A DNA stretch of 64,000 bases, from contig JAIWWG010000060.1 of assembly GCA_025435555.1 (NCBI GenBank), forward strand, positions 124,001 through 188,000, given 5' to 3'. The position numbers were made by a program, and so were the translations under genes. This stretch comes from Chytriomyces cf. hyalinus JEL632. Taxonomy: Eukaryota > Chytridiomycota > Chytridiomycetes > Chytridiales > Chytriomycetaceae. The stretch's first letter is position 1. The number at the start of each line of letters is the position of its first letter. The notes below the pieces were generated by a model. That model did not search any database. It saw only the letters and a list, made by a program, of their open reading frames with translations, and was not told the origin of the DNA. This document shows, piece after piece, positions 12,262-21,629 of the stretch.

Positions 12262-12433
12262 TCGGTTTCTTTGTGGACAATTTGTTTCCCACGTTTCAGC
12301 GCAACAAATATTTTTAAGCACTGAGTTCAGAACGACCGTGCTGGAGACAGGCCATCCCAATAAAAACCGAGGAAAATAAACGGAAAAAGCATCGCAGTCT
12401 TTAATGATTCTGCATGCATCACTCTCGGGTGAA

Positions 12434-15400
12434 TCACACAGTAACAGGAAGAGAGGACACAACCATCTTCAGAATTTCCTCCACACTTCTCCCTGTATTT
12501 GACAGGTCCTTGGCACACGCCTGCCACCTTTCTCCGTGATGTGGCTCTGCCGTCTTGCATTTCGCAACAATGTCTGCCACCATTTTTGTCGTGTCTCCCT
12601 CTTGAACACTTTCAAACTTGAGCCACCACGCCCACGAGTCTCCAAGGTCTGGATTCACTTTCACAGCCCGAGCAAACCAATTTCTCGCCTTTTCCACTTT
12701 CCGCTCACTCCAAAACAGTCTTGCAACGGTGACAAGTACTAGAGGATCGTTCTCACACTTCATCAAAGCGTCTTTAGACCGCGCCTTTCGTTGAGGTCGG
12801 GATTCGGACAAGATGGCTTCGGACCAGAGCAATCCTGATGTCGGGCATTCTTGAAGTGCTTTTGAAATGAGTGCATCGGCAATTGCTTGGTTTGAGGCAC
12901 GGCTTTCAACTCGAATTGCTTCACACCACAATTCGGGTTGCTTTGGGTTTAAAAGCCGTGCCTTTTCCAGCAACGCACGAGATTTTGTCAACTGCCCGGC
13001 GCGTTCTTCAAGGCGGGAAGCCATCAGCCAGAGTGCCACAGCGGAGGGAGACGACTTTGGCACTGCTTTTAAAGCTTTCGACAAAGTGTCCCTTGCAGCA
13101 ACGACATTCGCCAACTGGTGCTCTTCAATCTGAGCCTTGATCATCCACAGTTTGCCAAACTGAGGAAACTTTGTGATGGCCTCTTCCAGCAAAGACATCG
13201 CCACGGGTAGATTGCCCAGTTGACGCTCCAGCATGGCGCTCTTCATCCATACTCGATCGGTGTCGGCTTTAGTTCTTGCTTGAAGCAACAACGCCTGTGC
13301 ACGTCCATATTCTCCCGTTTCAACTTCAAGTTTAATCGCCGCCAGCCAAATCTGCTCTGAATTTTGATTTGCCTCGAACGCGCTCGCCAAAATTCCTTTG
13401 GCACCTGGCAAATCACCGGCAAGCCACTTTTCTTTGGCACCCATCAACCATAAAATTTCTGCTTGCGGGCAGTACTTTACAGCACGCTGCAGCACTTCTT
13501 CGAGACTCTCCCGGGTTCCGTGACTCTTTTCCAAAAATGCAGCTTTCCGCCAAATTCCTTCCTCCTGCGGGAACACTTGCAGGCCGTATGCATAGATAGC
13601 CCGCGCTGTTGCAATTGCTCCATGAGAGACACTGCTCTCGGCATCTTCCAACCAAGTCCCTTCACGATCGTCATCATCCACATCAATCCCGATTGTCGCT
13701 TTTATAATCGCCTGCGCAGTACCCACAAACCCTTCCTTTTCACATTCCTCCGCCTCCTTGATCCAAGAGTCGCGATCCAATGTGCTTCCCTTTTGCGCAA
13801 GTCGCGTAACGGCATTTGGAATAATTTTATCAAGACTGCCGATATTTCCTTGCTGCTCTTCGAGTTTGGCGGCGGTAATCCAGATTTCGTGCGAAGTCGG
13901 GATGGCCGTGCGAGCCTTGTTCAGAACCTTTTTGGCGTTTTCATATGTTTCCAGACGCGCAAGCGCCAACCACAATTCAGTTGCCAGGGGTACACATTCA
14001 ACTGCGCGCGACAAGAGTATTCGGGCATCATCGCTGTCTTCTTCGAGACTCACGGCCGCTTTCCAAAGTTTTACACTGTTTGGGATGAATTCAAGGGCTC
14101 TCCTGAGGACGCGCTTTTGCGCTTTCACGTCTTGTTCGAGAGATTGGGCACGCAACCAAATTTTGACGGAGGATGGAATGTGACGAACTGCGGTTGCGAG
14201 AATGATTTTCGCATTTTCGGTGCTGTTCAGACGCGCGCTTTCGAGCCAAATGTCTTCGCTTTTCGGGCATTCTTCGCATCCCTGTTAAGCAATAGGTTGA
14301 TTAGGCGTTCTGACATTTGACAACTGTCAAATCAAACTGAGTAAAATTAAAATAAAAACCTTGGCAGCCAGTTCACGAGCAGCGACTATCTTTTGAGCAA
14401 CTTCTTCCAGACGAGCTGCGGCAATCCATCCAGGTGCGTGCTTTGGATTTGTAGTAATTACAGACCGCAGAAGTTGACGCGCTTTTTTAATGTCGCTGAT
14501 TTCCGCGTCCGTTTTTGTGACCATACTGTTCAAGTCCGTCAAGTATCCCTTTGGATCAATGGTACTCTGGCCTGACTGAGAGAAGGAGAGAATTTAGGAA
14601 AGCGGATATCGTATCGGCGCAACAAACAGTGACACTCACAACTGAATCGGACATTTGATCCAACTTAAGTCCCAGCACTTTGTTTCTTCCTTGTCCAAAT
14701 TGCACAAAATCAGTGAGAATTCCACTTTGATCTCCTGCCACCGATGCCGTTCCAGCTGGAGTGCTCAACCCGCCCATCATTCGAGGATCAATTGAAGTTG
14801 CAAATCCAGAGGCAGCATCGCCGCCTCCTGACACCGTAGCACCAAATCCCCCACCAATTGTTATCAGGTCTGCACTAGGGGTATATCTATAAAAAAAGAA
14901 ATAGTTATAGAAGGAAACTTTTTCAGTCACATTCAAGGGGTCCAAAAATACCTGTCAGGAAGCTTCTTTTTGGTTCCCTTCTTTCGCACGAGATCTCCAA
15001 CTTCCGGTAATGCGGCCCACTCTTCTTGAGAAACTGCTGCGAGACCTCTTTTTAAATCGGCGAATTGTTGCTGAATTTTCGGTCGCTCTTTTCGGTATCG
15101 TTCAAGCTCTTCTCGCTCCCTTGCTTCTCTTCGAGCACGACGCCTTTCGTCCATTGCTTTGTCGACTTCTTCATAGATTCGATCGGCTTCCTCGTCATCT
15201 GCCTGCAGGGGAAAAAGAGGCAAGCCGCAATGAACGTTAGAGGAAAATACGTGCGATCCAGAATGTCGAAAGTTACCTCATACGGAGCCGTGTTGAAAAG
15301 ACCCGTTTCATTATCGGGATCTTGAAACTGCTCGTCATCTAGAGCAGCAGTGAAAACCAAGAGCAATTAAAAAAAAAAGAACGACTCAGCTTGCAGCATC

Positions 15401-15675
15401 AAAAAAATAAAGATAAAATCACCATCATCCAGAGGCTTCTTTGGTGCATCGCCGTTCGCTCCAGGAGGCATGCCGGGCATGCCTGGACCAATCGCCGGTC
15501 CGCCCATCATCGGACCGATTGCGGGGGGTGCAACTTCCTCCGGAGCCTGTTCTCTGGCGGGTCCGATATCGGACCGCGTCGTGAATCCAGTGGCACCACG
15601 TCCTAAACCAGCAATGTAGTTGGGAGGCGGCTTCTTGCTCAGGAAATCCGGGGCGAATGCTGGTTTGTGGAACAT
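12434..15675 (-). CDS. PRP6: Pre-mRNA-splicing factor PRP6 (U4/U6.U5 tri-snRNP)
   Basis: Starts at 15675 with the PRP1/PRP6 N-terminal domain: [51 protein letters not shown], then [11 protein letters not shown] and YTPSADLI. A chain of about 18 HAT/TPR repeats follows (for example [19 protein letters not shown] and [20 protein letters not shown] style units) to the stop at 12434. PRP6 bridges U5 and U4/U6 snRNPs. Total length is close to the family's roughly 900-940 residues. Several introns sit in the first half, while the last 573 codons are a single exon. The repeat chain has no break, so the gene looks functional. It fits a genome with many short introns. Confidence 0.95.
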
Positions 15676-15906
15676 GCTGAGTATTTGAGAATAAAAATAA
15701 TCGTTTGGTTTTTTATTTATCGTTGATGAGCTGTTTCCTCTTCACGCTTTATAGCCACTGGCTCGCGGGAATGTAGAACGGTATGGCCCTGGAATGGATA
15801 GCAATGATATGGGTCTCGCTTTCCATCAAAAGCGGCGAGTTGAATTTACTTATCGAATTGTACACACTTCTCGCATAATCTGCACAGAACATAGAGTAAT
15901 AGATGC

Positions 15907-16521
15907 TCAGATCAACAGAAGTAGCGCCGCAACTGTTACTCCAAACAGACGGTTTCCATCTGCTGCCTTTGAAACAACCTGCCCAGGCACAAAATTGGAC
16001 GTAGTTTTCGCATTGACTTCGGTAACAGCGCCACTAGTGGTTCCCACTGATCCCGCTGAAAAAGGTACTGTCATTGACGGTGTTACAATGGTGCCAGGCA
16101 CCTGGTTCGCCGGGGTGCCGCTCGTTTTTGCTGTTTCGGTAGAAAGTTGGGTGATGCCAGCACTGGATTTACTCAAGCTAGGTGTGTTTTGGCTGCTTGA
16201 AGTGGCGGGCTCGATGAGGCATTCTTCCAATAAATCATCGTCAGGATCCTCTTGACAATCACCGCCACCGCTCACAACAGGGACCACATTCGCAGCCACC
16301 GTAGAAGAAGAAGAAAATTTAGAGGGTGTTGTGACTACGTAGGGTTTGGTGGTTATGGGCGTTGTTGCAGTTGTTCGAGGAGCAGCGGCTGCTGGAGGGG
16401 CCGGAGCCACGTCTGGGAACACAAAAAGAACTCAGAGGAATCTCGGCTACCATCAAGCACACTTACAGATGTTTTGACCAGCTACTACCCGCAGAACTAC
16501 AAGCGCAAGGTGAACTTTCAT
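15907..16521 (-). CDS. Small GPI-anchored Ser/Thr-rich wall protein
   Basis: Exon 1 starts at 16521 and encodes a signal peptide (MKVHLALVVLRVVAGQ). An intron (GTAAGT...CCCAG) joins it in phase to a Thr/Ser/Pro/Ala-rich chain with a short acidic Cys pair region (GGGDCQEDPDDDLLEECLIE). The protein ends in a hydrophobic tail (LFGVTVAALLLLI) at 15907, with a small-residue patch before it as in GPI signals. About 185 residues. No family is recognised. Such proteins are usually heavily O-glycosylated wall components. The two Cys residues could form one disulfide. Confidence 0.7.
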
Positions 16522-17184
16522 TTGAAGGAAACTTCCAAAAATAGGTGGCATTTATTTTGTTCGGACAACGTTGCACATTTATTTTTGCGCCGGGCATTCA
16601 GGGAACCGACGGCAGCGGGAGAGCCACACGGCTATAAGGCGCAAGAATGAGCTTATACGCGCAGAGTTCATCTTTTTGGCATTTCTCGGAACACCCATGG
16701 TGAAGTATATGTTGAAGGGATCCAAGCGGCTCCTCAGAAAAGGAATCTTACAGGAGCCAAAAAATGAACCAATTCGCTGATTATTCCATGACAGAGTCCA
16801 GAAAGATGACAGAAGGGTGGTTTGGATAAAGGCCTGTCTGTGTTGGTGGACAACCACACACTTTTCTGTGGAGATTCTCTAATAAAATTTTGAATTGTTG
16901 CAGCCACCACTGCGGCAAGTGACAAATCACCTCAACTTTGAATAGTGTGTTTTATTTACACTGAGAGTTAGTGAGGGAGAGTGTTATTTATTCTAGTGCA
17001 TGTGTTCACTGAGAAATTTCATTTTTGTGAAGAACTGAATGGCGTGAGGATTCTGCACTCAATGATAGTGAACAATAGTGTGACGGATATAAGTGAGACT
17101 CTCCGCTGAAAATGTTGTGTTCTTTGAATGAGAGTGGTCAAAGAAAAAGTTCAGCTGGCCGGATTTTTTGGACTAAAAATAGAC
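16522..17184. other. Intergenic / left flank of the transposon island
   Basis: About 660 bp between the GPI protein start and the Harbinger element. Open frames here on both strands are short and unlike proteins. The last 250 bp are AT-richer than the host genes to the left and resemble in composition the block found right of the Harbinger element, so the element may have landed inside that block. Confidence 0.4.
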
Positions 17185-17399
17185 TTAGGTACTGTTTCAA
17201 GTAAAAAAGTCGAAATAAATATTTGAGATTTAAATTGCCACGTCACCAGATTTGTTTCGAGTACTGAAAAAAATGCAATGCTCCAAGGACCAACTCTAGC
17301 AAGGATTGTGCCTCCCAAACACTCTGCCACTGCTGCTGCCAGTCCCACACAAGTCATGCAGGCAAAGTCAGAGGCTGTGCCCAAAAAACGAGGGCAACC

Positions 17400-18446
17400 A
17401 TGGACAGTTCAGTACCAGCAGTCCAAGCAGCCAGCTGGACAACAGCCCAAGTTGAATCACTATTGTGCCACTGTTACAATTCATTCCGCAATGAATTCCT
17501 GTCTGCAAAAAGTAAGGAAGCAATGGCGGATGGCTGGAGGAAAGTCCAAGCAGCTCTGAACATCGAAATGGATGTCGCATATACTGTGGAGCAGTGTAAA
17601 GCGAAGGTGACAGCTCTGAAAGCACTCTGGATCAAACTGGAGGCTGAGGAGGGGGAAACAGGAAACTCCAAAAAAAGAACGAAGAAACCAGACTGCTTCG
17701 AATGGATGGTCTTCTATTTTGGGAACAAGTCAGGATTGAATGGAGATACTCTTGGTGATGCGGAAGATGGAGTAACGATTTCGCAAGTCAATGCAGATGC
17801 AAAGTTCCAGCACGTTATGGCAAGCACTTCCAGAGACCCTGTAGAAGGATCTTCAACCTCCACTGTATCCTCATCAGGAAGCCTCACAGACATTGACTCT
17901 GACACTGACTCACTTGGGGATACAGTGGATGGTGACAGAAGCAATGCTACCAGTACAAAAATGCCAGCCAAGAGACAGAAGCTAACAGAGCAGGAAGAGG
18001 CTAACATGATGACACGAGAATCAATTGGCCTCCCTCCTGCAGTGGCATTGAAGCAGTCAGAAATGAATCCTTCAAAAGCAGAGCTGAAACCGAAACAAAC
18101 AAAACCTGATGTTGCTGGTGCACTTGAGACTATAGGAAGCAGTGTTGGCGGTGGTTTAAGCGAAATGGCAAAGGCCATTGCGGGAACTGTCAGTCACCAG
18201 GCTGATCCTAGCCTGAAGAATCTGGAGTCTCTCATCAGCAAACAATCAGTCCATCAAGAGGAGGCATCAAGACACATGGAAATGATAGCCAATAGCCAGG
18301 CTGAAAGCTCACTCCAACTTAAAAAGATGGCTTCCAGCTAGGATGAACTTGTGGACAGCAACAAAAAACTTGTAGAGAGTAACATGCGTGTGTCGCAAAT
18401 GCTTGAACAATTTCTTCTGAAAATGGCAAGCAACTCAACACAATAG
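17400..18446 (+). pseudogene. Harbinger Myb/SANT-like DNA-binding protein
   Basis: Reads from the ATG at 17400 (MDSSVPAVQAASWTTAQVE). Residues 10-90 form a trihelix/Myb-like DNA-binding domain with three spaced tryptophans (SWTTAQVESLL, DGWRKVQAAL, ALWIKL). A Ser/Asp-rich linker and a C-terminal helix follow. In this family the protein binds subterminal repeats and helps import the transposase. A TAG after KKMASS (18339-18341) stops the frame; beyond it the same frame continues for 34 codons (DELVDSNKKLVESNMRVSQ) to TAG at 18444. That second part looks like the original helical tail, so the TAG is probably a secondary change. Confidence 0.85.
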
Positions 18447-18494
18447 TAAGTTCCAGTTATGGTGTATCTTGTTTGTTGAAATCACAATAAAAGT

Positions 18495-19627
18495 TTATTG
18501 GCGACGCGAAATTTCCCACAGAAACATGGATATAAGATCACATTTCTTTTTTGCCTTGCACCTGTCCTCTCTTTCAAGACCACCAGAACCATCAGTCACT
18601 CCAGGTTGGTCACAATTTTTGCTGTTGCTTCCCTCCTCCTCCCCTGATAAATCTGTGTTGTTGTTCAAAAAGGTAAACATATTGTGCAAAACAATACTTG
18701 ACTGAATGAGCCGACTCATCAGAATTGGAGCCTCTACAAGCACTTCTACACCATCAATTCCTTCCTCATAATGAGGCTTTTGATCCATCACACGTTTCAA
18801 TTGCCTAAACCTTCCCTTCACAAAACCAATTGCATTTTCGACACAGATTCTTGTTTTTGAATACAGATAATTGTAGTTTCTTTGCTGCTCAGTCATGCCT
18901 TCATGGATGTCATAAGGAACCATAACATGTGAATAGAATTGTAGCCAGCATCAGCAACAATGTGGCCATGCATGTGAAGCCATCAGTAGATATTTTTGCC
19001 AAACCAGGAAGACCGGAATATCTGTTTGTCATTTTGAGAGCCTGGTCAGATGTCAAAATCGCAAATGATCATGTTCAAATCAATGACAATTTGCGCATTC
19101 AGTGCGGGATAAAAGTGGCGACAGTAATAGCCCTCAAAATCATACAGCCACTCAATTTCAAATAGGGACCCGTCTATAGCAAGGTAGGCATTTGGAAATT
19201 TTGCACAGCCAGACATTCCAATTCTGCAGTGTTCCCCCTCTTGCGCAGTTTGAGGTAATTGTATGAACATTGGTTTCAGCCGACGGTTGATGACAGCAAC
19301 AACTTGCCATATGAATTGGCTAGCAGAACTCTTGCTCATGCCGGCAAATCCAGCCGACTCATCCAGTGTTCCAGGATGTGCAAGGTAATGCAGCATGACA
19401 GCCAATCGATCCTCAATCAAAAATTGCGCATTGCAATGAAGTGGTTGGTGAACATATGACCATTCTGTTTCAATGAGATCAAGAAGTGCCTGGAAAGTCT
19501 GCCGTTCACAGCGAAATTTGCACTTGTACCAGTAGCAGCTGTATTCTTTTCTGTTTTTTTAATGACTGCCATTGGCTGATTCAAGAAGATAGCTTGCGCT
19601 TGCAATCAGCTCATATTGCGCGGCCAT
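18495..19627 (-). pseudogene. Harbinger DDE transposase (DDE_Tnp_4), degraded
   Basis: Likely start at 19627 (MAAQYELIASASYLL). The N-terminal helices are followed by DRLAVMLHYLAHPGT and MSKSSASQFIW (helix-turn-helix). The catalytic core has YLAIDGSLF (first Asp), FPGSQND-type PGSQNDKQIFRSSWFGK, HIVADAGYN (second Asp) and VENAIGFVKGRFRQLK (Glu), ending at 18495. The frame is broken: an in-frame TGA follows CDFDI near 19046, a TAG follows GKNIY about 55 nt further on, a frame change lies just before VPYDIHEGM near 18923, and another near 19560. All three catalytic acidic residues are still present, so decay is recent. Confidence 0.87.
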
Positions 19628-20036
19628 CCAGTGTTGCAACAGCTACTGCAATGGGCACCACCACGCCTGCAACAGCAGACATGATAGTTGCTGCAGCCAC
19701 TATGCGCAGATCCATTCGCAACCTGTCTGTCACAGGCCGCAAATTGGTCAGTTTTGGGGGTCACAGTGTGTGTTAATTGGCTGCCCACAGGGAGTGTTGT
19801 GTGCTCCTTTTTTTTTTTAAGGCGATGAATTCAGGGAAAAAGGAGCAACATTTTTTTTTTGACCAATCAGATTTTTTCTTCCATCTCCATTTTTTTGCAT
19901 CTCCTTTTATTTTTTTACTTGAAACAGTACCTTAGCAAAATAAATGTACCTAAACGAAATAGACCCCAACAACTATTTATTATTTGAAATTCATTGAAAA
20001 TTATTTTTATTTATTTTCTTTCATATTATTAAAACA

Positions 20037-20666
20037 ATGACTGTCAATTCCATCCACAACTGTACAAAACAGGTTCTTAAAGACCCTTCCAATTGGACCA
20101 TTTACAAAGACCCACGAAATGAACACCACTATGAAGTACAAGAATGTAAAATCAATACCACTCTTTCAAAAGTAGGCGTACCATATTTTGGTTCAAATCA
20201 AGCCATCGACATTGACGTACCAGACAAATGGATGAAAATGGTCAACCCCGTGAGAGCCAATATTAATCAATCAATGAAAGAACGAATCAACGAGTTAGAA
20301 GAGACTGTCAAACAATTACAGTTAGAGTTGAATGAAAGTAAAGACCCTGATTTCAAGAAGCTGTCAGTGATTGAAATAAAACATTCATTACTGGATAAAA
20401 TAAAACAATTAATGAATGGTAAAGAGTACTTTGAGACTGATTCTGAATTGTTCTATGTTGACAACACTCTAGTGTATTATCTGAGAAGGAAGAGTAGTGG
20501 CGATAACAAAAAGAGAATTCAGCGAATCAAACACGATTTAATGAAAGGAGATACGAACCTCTGTAAAGAACTCCATGACAACCAGCCAACCATCCAAAAG
20601 AGACTACATCACCATCTCAAGAAGGAATTCGATGAAGAGAAGATTGTTGAAATAAAGAGACGTTAA
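20037..20666 (+). CDS. Unknown 209-residue protein with central coiled coil (AT-rich block)
   Basis: One open frame from MTVNSIHNCTKQVLKDPSNW to a basic end (EEKIVEIKRR). Residues 80-105 form a short coiled coil (MKERINELEETVKQLQLEL); the rest is mixed alpha/beta with many Lys, Asn and Asp. No signal peptide or membrane span. No family recognised. A run of A/T precedes the ATG (ATTATTAAAACA), as in genes of AT-rich viruses. The stop overlaps the end of the opposite-strand gene by 4 bp. A real gene by length and codon use; function unknown. Confidence 0.6.
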   Translation: MTVNSIHNCTKQVLKDPSNWTIYKDPRNEHHYEVQECKINTTLSKVGVPYFGSNQAIDIDVPDKWMKMVNPVRANINQSMKERINELEETVKQLQLELNESKDPDFKKLSVIEIKHSLLDKIKQLMNGKEYFETDSELFYVDNTLVYYLRRKSSGDNKKRIQRIKHDLMKGDTNLCKELHDNQPTIQKRLHHHLKKEFDEEKIVEIKRR

Positions 20667-21049
20667 TCATCATCAGATTCCACACCTTGTGCCATGTTTA
20701 TGCGCTCAAGAAACTGTCCAATTGCATCACCACTTGGACTCCTTGAATTATTTAATTCTTTTTGTTTGGTGGTGATAAAGACTGACTTTGCTTGCTCAAC
20801 TTCAATGAAAACAAGCTCACTTGGACTTGAAAGTGAGTGACTGAATAACTGGGGTACCACAGTGAGATTCACTTGATTCAAACTCTGAAGTTGTCTGACA
20901 CTGTCCCCTGGATGCCAAGCACATGTAGTGTGTACTGTTGATTTGATGATTGCATCATTGGACATCGATTTGATGGTCATGATAGTTGCCTTTGATGGAA
21001 GCTTTGTTAGAGCAATGGGGCAATGACCCATTTTGAACATTTGTTTCAA
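20663..21049 (-). CDS. Unknown 128-residue protein (AT-rich block)
   Basis: Open frame MKQMFKMGHCPIALTKLP... ending in an acidic tail (INMAQGVESDDD). It contains alternating hydrophobic strands (QVNLTVVPQLF, SELVFIEVEQAKSVFITT), suggesting a small beta-rich fold, then a Ser/Asn-rich linker. No family recognised. It faces the 209-residue gene tail to tail with a 4-bp overlap and starts about 20 bp before the next small plus-strand frame. That density is unlike the spliced host genes. Confidence 0.5.
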   Translation of the reverse strand: MKQMFKMGHCPIALTKLPSKATIMTIKSMSNDAIIKSTVHTTCAWHPGDSVRQLQSLNQVNLTVVPQLFSHSLSSPSELVFIEVEQAKSVFITTKQKELNNSRSPSGDAIGQFLERINMAQGVESDDD

Positions 21050-21069
21050 TAAATTAAAACAACAGCATC

Positions 21070-21201
21070 ATGTGTTGTCAGTATCCTTCATTTAAATCAT
21101 CATTCAACTCAACTTTAAATCCTTGTGAGTTTCACAATGACCGTCCAAAAGGCGAACAATTTGCCGAATTATTGGCCTACATTGACCAGGAGTTGCATTA
21201 A
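21070..21201 (+). CDS. Small 43-residue ORF (AT-rich block)
   Basis: Short frame MCCQYPSFKSSFNSTLNPC, then EFHNDRPKGEQFAELLAYID, to TAA at 21199. It begins with a Cys pair and ends in a predicted helix. It lies divergently 20 bp from the 128-residue gene, so the two would share a tiny promoter. It may be a real microprotein or the 5' part of a longer decayed gene, since coding-like sequence continues downstream to about 21480. Confidence 0.35.
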   Translation: MCCQYPSFKSSFNSTLNPCEFHNDRPKGEQFAELLAYIDQELH

Positions 21202-21629
21202 AACGAGCTTCCTTCTATTTGTACAAGGCATACTATGAGTTTGTTCACAATTTTCAACAATTCAAGGTTGCTCCAGTTGCATTCACGGCACTGTCGCAAA
21301 TTGAAATAGATTCAAGCTTGGTTCTCAAGTGTAGAGTGCAAGTCTTTGGAGCCACAGGATTGTCTCTCTGCCGAATATTGGAAATCGATGTCAGAAGCTC
21401 CATCTATGCACAACAGAGATTCGACATTTGCTGTTGGTTTTGATGATGACAACTTATTAGCAGAGTTTGATTTGGTTGAATTTGAAGATGACTGAATTCT
21501 TTTATTTTTGGCAATACGTTCTTTTATTATTGTTCTTTTCAAATACAATTCAAATAAAACCTCTGTTTGCCCCCACAATGCTTGTAATCCACTTGCGAAT
21601 GATAGTTATCTTAAGCCATTGCAAATCAG

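Larger units (their letters stand above)
17185..19934. mobile_element. PIF/Harbinger DNA transposon with TTA target duplication
   Basis: Element 17188-19931 (2,744 bp) bounded by TTA at 17185-17187 and TTA at 19932-19934, the classical PIF/Harbinger 3-bp target duplication. The ends are inverted repeats: GGTACTGTTTCAAGTAAAA at 17188 and its reverse complement ending at 19931, about 20 bp perfect. It carries the two standard genes, tail to tail: a Myb/SANT-like DNA-binding protein on plus and a DDE transposase on minus. Both are interrupted, so this copy is non-autonomous now, but the intact ends mean it could still be moved by a related transposase. Confidence 0.93.

Noticed and set aside
13463-14320. 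285-codon plus-strand frame
   Set aside because: It is antisense of the PRP6 repeat region; the minus strand carries clear HAT repeats.
15376-15400. tRNA or small RNA genes in intergenic gaps
   Set aside because: No cloverleaf or snRNA-like pattern could be made out by eye in any gap; a tRNAscan or Rfam run would be needed to be sure.
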